Below, in pieces: positions 38,731 to 46,536 of a stretch of DNA of 64,000 bases. The translations under genes and the position numbers were made by a program. The notes below the pieces were generated by a model, which was given only the letters and a program-made list of their open reading frames with translations, was not told the origin of the DNA and searched no databases. The stretch spans positions 1 through 64,000 of the forward strand of contig NZ_VNJI01000023.1 in assembly GCF_007786445.1 (NCBI RefSeq), written 5' to 3'. The stretch is from Paenibacillus cremeus (GTDB taxonomy: Bacteria > Bacillota > Bacilli > Paenibacillales > NBRC-103111). Within the stretch, counting starts at the first letter, position 1, and each line of letters starts with the position of its first letter.

Positions 38731-38739
38731 ATTATAGCA
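38731..38739 (-). promoter_or_regulatory. Extended -10 promoter of gltA
   Basis: Minus strand TGCTATAAT: perfect TATAAT with TGn extension, in a very AT-rich stretch; no clear -35. Confidence 0.5.
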
Positions 38740-38994
38740 ATTTAATAATTAGATTTTTCTGAAAGATTCATATAGTCATTTTGTGATGTTTAATGTAAGG
38801 TATCTAGCTATAAAAGTAGAGGCTTATAGCAGAATTTGTTGCTTTTTGACGTTTTGTTACATCCATGTGCAGACACAAGACCAGACGGAATCAAACCGGA
38901 CCGAGGAGCCGCTGCGCAGCTTTGAACCCCTACATACTGGAAGAAAAAGGCGCCCCCTAGGCCAAAAAGCGCCCTATACCAACCCTGGTTCTTG

Positions 38995-39003
38995 TGCTAT
39001 GAT
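38995..39003 (+). promoter_or_regulatory. Extended -10 promoter of tdk
   Basis: TGCTATGAT, that is TGn plus -10 TATGAT, about 85 nt upstream of the tdk start. Confidence 0.4.
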
Positions 39004-39089
39004 AAACATCGTTATTTTCGACATGAGTGCGGAGCGTCTGACTTTTCTTCCGAAATCATGTCAAACATCGACGAACGAGGGTGTATGTC

Positions 39090-39662
39090 TTGGCACAGCT
39101 GTATTTTCGTTATGGAGCAATGAACAGCGGCAAATCGATCGAAATTTTGAAGGTCGCGCATAATTATGAAGAGCAGAACAAGTCCGTTTTGATTTTCACC
39201 TCCGCCCTGGATAATCGGGACGAGGTCGGCTATGTATCCTCCCGGATCGGGCTGCGGCGCGAAGCGATTCCGATTCATGATGACACCGATATTTTCACCA
39301 TTGTGCAACAGCAGAAGCCTCCGGTGTCCTGTGTACTGGTCGACGAAGTGCAATTTTTGAAAAAAGATCAGATCCTTCAGCTCACCCGCATTGTCGATAC
39401 GCTGAACATACCGGTGATGGGCTTCGGACTCAAGAACGATTTTCAAAACGAGCTGTTTGAGGGCAGTAAGCAGATGCTGCTCTATGCGGATAAAATCGAG
39501 GAAATGAAGACGATCTGCTGGTTCTGCGAGCGGAAAGCGACGATGAATCTGCGTGTGGATGAATCGGGAAAGCCGATCTATACCGGGGAGCAAATTCAAA
39601 TCGGCGGCAACGATTCGTACTATCCGGTCTGCCGGAAGTGCCACGCCAATCCTAAGCTATAA
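39090..39662 (+). CDS. tdk: Thymidine kinase
   Basis: Salvage enzyme phosphorylating thymidine. About 190 aa. P-loop [12 protein letters not shown] at the N-terminus (about 10-21), the acidic VLVDEVQFL (Walker B-like) and the zinc-binding cysteines CWFC...CRKC. TTG at 39090 ([11 protein letters not shown]...) has GAGGG at the right distance and matches the family start; the frame can be read three codons earlier. Confidence 0.96.
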   Translation: MAQLYFRYGAMNSGKSIEILKVAHNYEEQNKSVLIFTSALDNRDEVGYVSSRIGLRREAIPIHDDTDIFTIVQQQKPPVSCVLVDEVQFLKKDQILQLTRIVDTLNIPVMGFGLKNDFQNELFEGSKQMLLYADKIEEMKTICWFCERKATMNLRVDESGKPIYTGEQIQIGGNDSYYPVCRKCHANPKL

Positions 39663-39683
39663 TGATATATTTCAACGAAAAAA

Positions 39684-39712
39684 GGCCGGTTCAACTCGAA
39701 CCAGCTTTTTTT
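39684..39712 (+). terminator. tdk terminator
   Basis: Stem GGTTC / GAACC (plus outer GC pairs) followed by TTTTTTT. Confidence 0.75.
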
Positions 39713-39815
39713 GCTTTTGGATGAAGACCGCAGACTAGAGCAACGCGGATTCCCCTCCGGCTTTCTGTTCATACTATTGGATGTTGCGAGAGAAACAAAG
39801 GAGGCTGACCACCTT

Positions 39816-40175
39816 TTGTCCAGACAAATTGAGCTGCAAGACGATACGCTCGTCATCCGCTTCACCGGCTTAACCGGCGTCGCCGCCCTCAAGCATCAGC
39901 TTGAAATTCCATACAGCGCCATCCAAAAGGTATCGATCGAGGATATTGAAATGCCGCTGTTCACGTTCCGCATCGGCACCTCGGGCTTCGGCATTCGGGA
40001 GGGACGGTTTCTCGTGGACGGACGCTGGTGCTTCCTCTCCTATGAGAACAACGAGCACGTGATCGTCCTCGAGCTGGAGGAGCATGAATATTGGAAGGTG
40101 ATTTTTCAGGCGGATGATCCCGAGAGCGTAGTGCAATCGATTAAGGAAAAAAGCTCCCAGTTGAGCCGCACCTAA
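39816..40175 (+). CDS. Hypothetical small protein, 119 aa, PH-like beta fold possible
   Basis: Short beta-rich protein ('LPLFTFRIGTSGFGIREG'-style strands ending in a C-terminal helix), similar in pattern to bacterial PH-like domains, but I cannot confirm a family. The frame opens at 39711, yet AAAGGAGG sits before the TTG at 39816, which is preferred. Function unknown. Confidence 0.65.
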   Translation: MSRQIELQDDTLVIRFTGLTGVAALKHQLEIPYSAIQKVSIEDIEMPLFTFRIGTSGFGIREGRFLVDGRWCFLSYENNEHVIVLELEEHEYWKVIFQADDPESVVQSIKEKSSQLSRT

Positions 40176-40186
40176 GCTGCTGTGGG

Positions 40187-40233
40187 AAAAAGGGCCTTTA
40201 CTAGTCTTGAAGTGGCCGGTGAAAGCCCTTTTT
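40187..40233. terminator. Bidirectional terminator
   Basis: Stem AAAAAGGGC / GCCCTTTTT with inner pairs, between the convergent gene at 39816 and the DUF2935 gene. Confidence 0.85.
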
Positions 40234-40243
40234 ATTTGCAAAT

Positions 40244-41062
40244 TTAGTGATGCTGCTCGGCGAATACGGCAGGCTTGCCGGTCAGCGTTGCTTCAAACAT
40301 ATCGATAATGGCGAGGAACCGTTCCGCCTCCCGGAACACGTGGTCTGCGAGCAGCGGGTGGATGATGCTTTTGATTTTACAGGCGTCGATCAGGTCTTTC
40401 GCGGCTTTCTTGAAATCACGAAGCGATTTGACGGACACCCGGTTTTGATCGAGGAACTGCGTAAGGATCGGACCGGTTTGCGACTGCGGCCGCATCGAAT
40501 CGAGATCTCTTGCTTGGAACAGCAGCTGATCAAAATCGTGGCTGAAATCATTGGCCTGCTGCACCAGCTTGCGTTCGGACGGATCCAGCAGATGGCTGAT
40601 GAATTTGGCATGGTCGGCCATAATGCGCAGGAAGAAGACGTTTTCATCAATGATTGCATCCTGCACCGGCTCCAGCTTGCCTTCATTCAGCTCGATGAGC
40701 CGATTGCGGAAATAGTTCGCTTCCCGGCTGGTATGATCGACGAGCAGCGGGAAGTTATTGGCCCCCGGCAGCTGGCACGTCAGGATCAAGCCCAGCAGCT
40801 TGCGTTTAAACGCCCAAATATAGCTGGCAGCTGTACTGACCTCGACGTTGAATTGCCGGATCGTTTGGGCATCCGTGTTCACCGTGAAGGCATGCGCACG
40901 CTGTTCAATGCCCTCGAACAGCTTATAATAATAGTTCGCCTCATTAATTAATTGCGTATCCTCACATCGAAAACCCAGTTTCAGAAATAAGGAATGCTCC
41001 TTCATAATCCTTGACCAAAACCGGATTTCATCCAGCGACCTGACGACAAATACCTCTGGCAT
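40244..41062 (-). CDS. DUF2935 domain protein (two tandem domains)
   Basis: 272 aa, helical. Two related halves, each with the pattern 'ExxFW...H..FL...L' (FWSRIMKEHSLFLKLGF near the start; FFLRIMADHAKFISHLLDP around 145), the mark of DUF2935. Members bind metals in a four-helix arrangement by structure prediction, but the role is unknown. AGGAGG 9 nt before the ATG. Confidence 0.85.
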   Translation of the reverse strand: MPEVFVVRSLDEIRFWSRIMKEHSLFLKLGFRCEDTQLINEANYYYKLFEGIEQRAHAFTVNTDAQTIRQFNVEVSTAASYIWAFKRKLLGLILTCQLPGANNFPLLVDHTSREANYFRNRLIELNEGKLEPVQDAIIDENVFFLRIMADHAKFISHLLDPSERKLVQQANDFSHDFDQLLFQARDLDSMRPQSQTGPILTQFLDQNRVSVKSLRDFKKAAKDLIDACKIKSIIHPLLADHVFREAERFLAIIDMFEATLTGKPAVFAEQHH

Positions 41063-41169
41063 TGGTTGTTACCTCCTAAGTATGGCTGGGCTCAAGCTCC
41101 ATACAGGATATGCCAGAGGGGGATATGGGTGTATGTCTAGATCTATTTCATTCTAAAGCACTAGATAGC

Positions 41170-42402
41170 TTAGATAGCCCAGTTGCCATTGCGGAAAATC
41201 GGTTCCCGCTTGCCGTCCTGCGTCACGCCGTCGATGTTCATGTCCGCCGAGCCGATCATAAAGTCCACGTGTGTCAAGCTCTTGTTCACGCCGCGCTCCG
41301 CCAGCTCCTCATCCGACATCTCCGTGCCTCCCTCGATATTGACCGAATACGCCTGCCCGAACGCCAAGTGGCAGGAGGCATTCTCATCGAACAAGGTGTT
41401 GTAGAACACCACATTGGAGTTGGAGATCGGCGAATCGAACGGAACAAGCGCGACCTCACCCAATCGGCGTGCGCCCTCATCCGTATTCAGCAGCCGCTCC
41501 AGCGCCTCGTAGCCCTCCTCCGCGGAAAAATCAACCGCCACGCCGTCCTTAAACGTAATCGAGAAGTTGTTGATGATCTGACCGCTGTAGTTCAGCGGCT
41601 TCGTGCTGCGCACGGTCCCGTTCACGCCATCCTTATGCGGCATCGTGAACACTTCCTCTGTCGGCATGTTCGGGTTGAACAGATCTCCCTTGGCATTCGC
41701 CTTGGCGCCGCCAAGCCATACATGCTTCTCCGGCAGCTGCACTGTAAGGTCGGTGCCCTCCGCTGTGTAATGAAGCTCTTTATACCGTTTATTATTCAGC
41801 AGCTCAACGGTTTGCGCAAGCTTCGCGTTATGCTCCTTCCAAGCGGCGATCGGGTCTTCGCGGTCAATGCGGGTCGCATCGATAATGCGCTCCCACAGCG
41901 CTTGTACCGCCTCTTCCTGAGAGCGGTCAGGGAATACCTTGGCAGCCCACTCGTTCGTGGCATAAGAGATCAACGTCCATGAATTTTTATGGGACATCAG
42001 ATAGCTGCGGTATTTGCTGAGCGCCGTGGCGCTGGTTTTGTTCGCTGTAGCGATGCGAGCCGATTCGACGCCCTGCAGGAGGTCGGGATTCGGAGAGTAG
42101 ATTGAAATGAAGCATGCGCCATTCTCGCACAGCTCCTCCATGCCCTTCGCCCGCCACATCGGGTACTCGCTGAACGCCTCCATCGGCGCTTTTTTATATT
42201 TAATCCGCGTGCACTCGTCGTCGTTCCACTCAATATGTACGTTTTTTGCACCGACATCGTACGCCTTCGCCGCGATTTGGCGCACGAGATCCGCCGCCGA
42301 AATCGGTGCCGTGACGAACACAGTCTGTCCCTCTTGCACATTGACACCGACCTGAATGGCCAGCGCCGCGTAGTTTTCCAATTGCTCCACCGTTGGATAC
42401 AT
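41170..42402 (-). CDS. M29 family aminopeptidase (AmpS/PepS type)
   Basis: 410-aa metallo-aminopeptidase that removes N-terminal residues from peptides. The N-terminal domain is followed by the metal-binding region: GGAKANAKGDLFNPNMPTEEVFTMP (Glu ligands), LNTDEGARRLGEVALVP and FDENASCHLAFGQAY, with SLTHVDFMIGS as the last. GGAGGG precedes ATG 42402. It stands alone, with a gap of about 107 nt to the DUF2935 gene. Confidence 0.94.
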   Translation of the reverse strand: MYPTVEQLENYAALAIQVGVNVQEGQTVFVTAPISAADLVRQIAAKAYDVGAKNVHIEWNDDECTRIKYKKAPMEAFSEYPMWRAKGMEELCENGACFISIYSPNPDLLQGVESARIATANKTSATALSKYRSYLMSHKNSWTLISYATNEWAAKVFPDRSQEEAVQALWERIIDATRIDREDPIAAWKEHNAKLAQTVELLNNKRYKELHYTAEGTDLTVQLPEKHVWLGGAKANAKGDLFNPNMPTEEVFTMPHKDGVNGTVRSTKPLNYSGQIINNFSITFKDGVAVDFSAEEGYEALERLLNTDEGARRLGEVALVPFDSPISNSNVVFYNTLFDENASCHLAFGQAYSVNIEGGTEMSDEELAERGVNKSLTHVDFMIGSADMNIDGVTQDGKREPIFRNGNWAI

Positions 42403-42469
42403 GGGTTCCCTCCGTTACCTGTATGGATTGTTTTCTTTTTCATTATATGAGGTTATCGATGCAAAATAC

Positions 42470-42497
42470 AAAAAGAAACCAGCCGCAGGCGACTGGT
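42470..42497 (-). terminator. Terminator after the 32-aa gene
   Basis: Stem ACCAGTCG / CGGCTGGT followed by TTTCTTTTT on the minus strand. Confidence 0.7.
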
Positions 42498-42509
42498 CAA
42501 GTGGATGGG

Positions 42510-42608
42510 TCAGGATTGCTTACGGTTTTTGGAGCCTGCAACCTCGGAGTCCTGATTGTTGCCCGGCTGATTTTTTTTGCCATTGTTATTCGCGTTGTCT
42601 CTGGACAT
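42510..42608 (-). CDS. Very small basic, Asn/Lys-rich protein (32 aa)
   Basis: ORF of 32 codons, below usual cut-offs. It starts MSRDNANNNGKKNQPGNNQD and is rich in Asn, Lys, Gln and Gly with no hydrophobic stretch, a composition seen in minor acid-soluble spore proteins, though no named family fits. AAGGAGG lies 8 nt before the ATG and a terminator follows, so it looks like a real gene. It lies 76 nt downstream of hisC on the same strand. Confidence 0.6.
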   Translation of the reverse strand: MSRDNANNNGKKNQPGNNQDSEVAGSKNRKQS

Positions 42609-42684
42609 GGCTTATGCCTCCTTCCAAGTCGGAATCAAGGCATAGTCTGTCCGGTTTAGGGTTGTCTAATGCAGGCTGCAGCCA

Positions 42685-43863
42685 TTATTGGACCGGCTTC
42701 AGCTCCGTCCGAGTCTCCTGCAGCACTTCGGACAGCGCCGAGATGAATAGGCGGTTCTCCTCCTCGGTTCCTACGGTCACCCGAACGCACTGCGGCAGGC
42801 CCCAGATGGCGCCGTACCGGACGATGATGCCTTTGCGCATCAGGCGCTCGTAGATTTGCTGCGCACCGCTCCCGAGCTCGACCAGCACGAAGTTGCTCAT
42901 GCTCTCCGTATAGGAAAGTCCCAGTGTGTCCAGCGCCTGATACAGCCACTGCCTCCCCTCCGTATTTACCCTCCGCGAGGCCTCGATATGAGCCCGGTCC
43001 GTGATCGCGCCGCTAGCAGCCACCTGGGCCAGCGCGTTGACGTTGAACGGCTCCTTCACCTGCAAAATGCTGCGAATGACCGCCTCCGACGCCGCACCGA
43101 AACCGACGCGAATGCCGGCTAGGCCGAAAATTTTGGAGAACGTCTGGACCACGAGAATCGGATAGCCGCTGCGCACGAATTCCATACCGTCCGTATAATC
43201 GTTGGCGGTCGCATAGTGACTGTAGGCCGCGTCATAGACGACCAGCACGCGTGAAGGCAAGGCTTCCAGCAGCCTCAGCAGCTCGTTACGCGGCAGGTAC
43301 GTGCCCGTCGGATTGTTCGGCGAGCAGATGCACACGAACTTCGTTCGCTCGGTCACCGCTTCCAAGAGGGTGTCAATGTTGTAGCGGAAGCCCTCCTCAA
43401 AAGGCACGCTAACGGTGACCGCTCCCATAAGCGAGGCTCCGAATTCGTACTCGCTAAACGTAGGCGTAGGCGCCACGATCTCGTCGCCCTCTTCCAGAAA
43501 CGCTTCCGACATCAGCGTCAACAGCTCGTCCCCGCCATTGGTGACGATCAGCTGCTCCGGCGACAGCTCCAGCTGCTCGGCCAGTGCCTGCCTTAATCGG
43601 ACAGCACCCGCATCCGGGTACCGGTGCACTTCGCCCAAGAAGCGCTGCACCGCCTCTACCGCCTTGGGCGACGCGCCCAGCGGATTCTCGTTGGAGGCCA
43701 GCTTGATGACCCGGTCCAGCCCCAGCTCCGCCTGCACCTCCCAGATCGGCTTACCCGGCGAATATGGCTTCATCTGCTTCAGTGCCTGACGTGCTTCCAC
43801 CGGCTCTTGCCCTTTAGCTTGCTCTTGTTTGTTGGATGGATGGATTGATTTTGATTCGCTCAT
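42685..43863 (-). CDS. hisC: Histidinol-phosphate aminotransferase
   Basis: 392-aa fold-type I PLP enzyme of histidine synthesis. Landmarks: LASNENPLGASP (substrate), VTNGGDELLTL, CSPNNPTGT, YDAAYSHY and the Schiff-base Lys in QTFSKIFGLAGIRVG. The N-terminal 30 residues are a polar extension. Not within a his operon here; many Paenibacillus encode a separate hisC that also serves Tyr/Phe synthesis. Confidence 0.95.
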   Translation of the reverse strand: MSESKSIHPSNKQEQAKGQEPVEARQALKQMKPYSPGKPIWEVQAELGLDRVIKLASNENPLGASPKAVEAVQRFLGEVHRYPDAGAVRLRQALAEQLELSPEQLIVTNGGDELLTLMSEAFLEEGDEIVAPTPTFSEYEFGASLMGAVTVSVPFEEGFRYNIDTLLEAVTERTKFVCICSPNNPTGTYLPRNELLRLLEALPSRVLVVYDAAYSHYATANDYTDGMEFVRSGYPILVVQTFSKIFGLAGIRVGFGAASEAVIRSILQVKEPFNVNALAQVAASGAITDRAHIEASRRVNTEGRQWLYQALDTLGLSYTESMSNFVLVELGSGAQQIYERLMRKGIIVRYGAIWGLPQCVRVTVGTEEENRLFISALSEVLQETRTELKPVQ

Positions 43864-44046
43864 GGTAACAGCTCCTTGGTAGTGTGATAGATGACTTTTG
43901 CAGAACGGTTCTTTATCGCGATAACCAAATAGTACATTAACGCATTACCAAAGTAAAGTAAAATGAAATAGCTCGCCTGCATCCACACCTCTAGAGGCTT
44001 TATTACATATGCTGAAGTATCAGAACAAGCAAGGTAGGCGGTTCGC

Positions 44047-44643
44047 ATGCTAACGCGGAATCAATGGTACAAGCTTCTCGTGCTGGTCTATTTGATTGGC
44101 TGGTTCGTCGGGTCGTTCTGGCTCATCGGAATGATCAAAAGCGGTACGGTCAAGTATTGGTGGGGCGTAGAGCTCTCTGTCGTGGAGGAATACGCTTATT
44201 ACGCGCTGGCCGGAGCCATCGGGGGCACGCTGTATGCGCTGCGGCTGTTTCACGAATATTACGATAACATCACCGAACGGTGGGTCGTATGGTACCTCCT
44301 GCGCCCGATCAAATGCGCCGGGGTCGCCGTCGTCACGATTATCCTGTTTCACAGCGGTATTATGCTGCTGCAAACCGCCGACACCCCGGAGGCCAAAATG
44401 GGCATTGCCTTCCTCGTCGGCTTCGGCTACGGGAAGGTGCTCGACAAGCTGCGTGCCTTGACGGAGACGCTGTTTAACGGCAACGGGAAATATGGCGCAA
44501 ACGGCACAAACGGCGGAACTGACGGCAATGGAGGGAATGGCGGGAACGGAGGCAATAATGGTAACGGCGGGAACGGGAGTAATGGAAGTAACGGCAGTCC
44601 GAGCGGAAATGGAAATCCTCCGGAAAAAGACGGGACGAATTAA
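44047..44643 (+). CDS. Membrane protein with Asn/Gly repeat tail
   Basis: 198 aa. Three or four hydrophobic segments (about 8-28, 48-64, 88-108, 115-130) and then a low-complexity tail from about 140 in which Asn-Gly pairs dominate (GNGGNGGNGG-type). The tail DNA is a run of near-repeats 'ggcaacgg' and 'gggaacgg' that could vary in length by slippage. Function unknown. Confidence 0.75.
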   Translation: MLTRNQWYKLLVLVYLIGWFVGSFWLIGMIKSGTVKYWWGVELSVVEEYAYYALAGAIGGTLYALRLFHEYYDNITERWVVWYLLRPIKCAGVAVVTIILFHSGIMLLQTADTPEAKMGIAFLVGFGYGKVLDKLRALTETLFNGNGKYGANGTNGGTDGNGGNGGNGGNNGNGGNGSNGSNGSPSGNGNPPEKDGTN

Positions 44644-44664
44644 GCGAATGCTGCGCTGAGCCGC

Positions 44665-45241
44665 TTAAAGGGACGGCGGCTCAGCGAACCACAGGTGCTT
44701 GTAGTCCACCCACCCCACGGAATTGATCGCGACTCCACGGAGTCCCGGTGGGAAGGATGCGGATTGACGCCAGCGATACCACAAAATGACGGCATATGAC
44801 AGCAGCACCAAACGCTCCGCTTGTCGCAGCAGGGCTAGCCTATCGCTGCGCTGAGGCTGCGATGGTAGATCAGCCAGCAGACGCTTCAATGCCTCTTCTC
44901 GCTCAGGCGGCAGGCAGCGTCTAATTAAGCTGCTTGAGTTGGCTAGAAGCGTCAACAAAGTCCACTCCTCATCCTCCTCCACCGGCAGTTCCTGTAACAA
45001 CAAATCCGCTTCCTCCCAGACGCGTCCATTCGCCATATGCTCGAAAGGGACAAGCCCGATTTCGAGCGTACTCCCCAGCTCCGCCATCCTTACTCGCAGC
45101 CTCTCTGCATCCCACTCATGCCCCCCTCCGAGGCTTCCGCCTCATGCAGCTGCCGGATGACCTCATACAGTAAATGGCGCAGCTGCGAATTACGCATGGG
45201 ACCGGGCTTGCGGGTATTGAGCAGAACGTATTGGGCAACGG
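44665..45241 (-). pseudogene. Degraded SgrR-like regulator, C-terminal remnant
   Basis: The 140-aa ORF ending at 44665 closes with RGVAINSVGWVDYKHLWF, matching the end of the intact SgrR-like protein at 29239..31038 (ISLDTLDWVQFKSIWF). A second frame just upstream (about 45109..45241) reads YVLLNTRKPGPMRNSQLRHLL, matching the intact copy's region 'FLTFNLLKQGPLSDPDVRAAV', and then stops. So the copy lost its N-terminus and part of the binding-protein domain and carries a frameshift or deletion. Confidence 0.7.
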
Positions 45242-45289
45242 CTCAAGGGACAAGGGGATGCGGAAACGCAGGCGTTCGTGCGACAAAAA

Positions 45290-45324
45290 GGGTGATAGAG
45301 GAACCACGCGTTCCTTTATCACCC
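45290..45324 (-). repeat. Copy A of a repeated perfect hairpin (terminator of the zinc-ribbon gene)
   Basis: Near-perfect stem GGGTGATAGAGGAAC / GTTCCTTTATCACCC around a 5-nt loop (one G-T pair on one strand) followed on the minus strand by TTTTTG, so it can act as a terminator. Core GATAAAGGAAC-N5-GTTCCTCTATC on the minus strand also occurs at 51607..51642 in plus orientation. Confidence 0.7.
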
Positions 45325-45374
45325 CTTATTTGTATTGATTCAACCTTAGCGAGAGCCCTAGCTTCCGCTAAACG

Positions 45375-45581
45375 TTACACCCGTTTCACCATCTCATGAA
45401 TCGTGCTGAGCGGCAGACCCGTGTGTGCGCACAGCTCCATCACCGTGGCCTGGGGATGCTCCCGCAGGTAGCTTTTGACTCGATGCGATTGCTCGATTCG
45501 CCCCCGGAGACAGTCACTGCACAACACCTCGGCGCTCCCGAGCTGCAGTTTGCCGCAGCCTCTGCAATTGACCAAGCTCAT
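45375..45581 (-). CDS. Zinc-ribbon plus HTH small protein (YvyF-like)
   Basis: 68 aa. Two CxxC knuckles (NCRGCGKL and LCSDCLRG) form a short zinc ribbon, followed by a putative helix-turn-helix (VMELCAHTGLPLSTIHEMVKRV). The pattern resembles the flagellar-operon protein YvyF, without its longer tail. Start ATG 45581 has GGGAGGG; the frame opens at 45614. It stands away from other flagellar genes. Confidence 0.6.
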   Translation of the reverse strand: MSLVNCRGCGKLQLGSAEVLCSDCLRGRIEQSHRVKSYLREHPQATVMELCAHTGLPLSTIHEMVKRV

Positions 45582-45750
45582 CCCTGACCCTCCCTTGCCC
45601 GTTCCCAAGCTCATGTTGCTATACTGCTTCGAAACGGTGAGGTCGGTTCAGGGGGTAGCACGCAAGGCCGTTTGGATTATTTTTCTTCAGTGGCCGCTGG
45701 GGCTGCTCGAGGTGTCGGAGCCGGACGGCGCAGCATTTTCCCGCGGCACG

Positions 45751-45776
45751 AAAAAAGAGAGGGTTGCCCCTCTCTT
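45751..45776. terminator. Terminator of the integrase-fold gene
   Basis: Stem AGAGAGGG / CCCTCTCT with A-rich and T-rich flanks, usable in both directions; the minus side follows the stop at 45781. Confidence 0.8.
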
Positions 45777-45780
45777 TGCT

Positions 45781-46272
45781 TTAAGCAAGCGCCGGTTCTT
45801 GCTCTCTCACCTTCATTGTCGATAAATACGCAAGCTCTGGGATGGAGAAAAACTCAGCCAGCTTGCGCAGTCGGCTATATATCGTTCGCAAAAGGACCGA
45901 ATCCATATCCGTAATCATGCTTTCATTGGCGATGAAATCCTGGTTGGACACTTTGATCAGATGATTGCTGTTTCGCAGATTGACGGAAGTCGGCCGATTT
46001 GGTTGATACCCGTGATGGATGTTGTAATTCGTTTGGTTCACGGCTTTTTGAAACAGCTCCGCGCAGCGTTTGGAAATGGAATACTTTCTGTGCGAGCCAT
46101 AGCCGTCCGCGATCGTAAGCATACGATTATCGGCATCCAGCGAATCCTTCTTCAGATGCACCAGATCTTGAATCTCAAGGCCTTCCATAATTAAACGTAT
46201 AATGACGGCATCCTGAGGATTAGTGCATTGGCTTTCGACGAATGTGAATTTTTCGAATAACATGTTCTTCAC
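45781..46272 (-). CDS. Short tyrosine-recombinase-fold protein (MrpR/YopR-like, putative)
   Basis: 163 aa. Its start resembles the core of a phage integrase-type fold ('NPQDAVIIRLIMEGLEIQDLVHLKKDSL', the arm that normally carries the first catalytic Arg region), but the R-H-R-Y catalytic set is not complete, as in the SP-beta repressor YopR/MrpR. It may be a DNA-binding regulator, perhaps a prophage leftover. GTG 46272 is preceded by AAGGGATG. Confidence 0.5.
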   Translation of the reverse strand: MKNMLFEKFTFVESQCTNPQDAVIIRLIMEGLEIQDLVHLKKDSLDADNRMLTIADGYGSHRKYSISKRCAELFQKAVNQTNYNIHHGYQPNRPTSVNLRNSNHLIKVSNQDFIANESMITDMDSVLLRTIYSRLRKLAEFFSIPELAYLSTMKVREQEPALA

Positions 46273-46472
46273 GTATACGGTAACATCCCTTCATGGTGGA
46301 ATAATGTAGGAACCCCTAACCCTTGTTCATTCTACATGAAAATGGAAATTCGGTATACGGGTGAAAAATAAGAAGTTTTGTCGTATTTTCGCATACTTTT
46401 CGCGGATTTCGACGAAGGCCTTATGGGAAGCGCTTACCCTTGTTTTGGCTTGCCTGAGCGGTTTAAAAATGC

Positions 46473-46495
46473 AAAAACGTCCGGTGTCGGACGTT
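46473..46495 (-). terminator. Terminator of the HAD-NUDIX gene
   Basis: Minus-strand stem AACGTCC / GGACGTT with a 6-nt loop followed by TTTG. Confidence 0.7.
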
Positions 46496-46536
46496 CTTCT
46501 CCAGCGTTACATTTGGCGTCTAATCCTACTCCATAC

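Larger units (their letters stand above)
38551..39089. other. 539-nt gene-free region between gltA and tdk
   Basis: Holds a divergent pair of promoters and a probable gltA leader of about 170 nt. Within the leader is the minus-strand stem GTCACA / TGTGGC followed by TTTTTTT (about 38646..38675), a weak intrinsic terminator that may attenuate gltA. AT-rich around 38690..38830. The plus-strand ORF 38783..39163 has no ribosome site and is not considered a gene. A GGCGC / GCGCC hairpin sits at about 38948..38973. Confidence 0.55.

Noticed and set aside
38783..39163. 126-aa ORF between gltA and tdk
   Set aside because: No ribosome site, overlaps the promoter region and tdk in another frame, no family pattern.
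44490..44640. Repetitive DNA suspected as CRISPR or satellite
   Set aside because: Short Asn-Gly codon repeats inside a reading frame, no regular spacer-repeat pattern.
45672..45914. 80-aa plus-strand ORF between the zinc-ribbon and integrase-fold genes
   Set aside because: Runs through a terminator and into the opposite strand of a real gene; no ribosome site.
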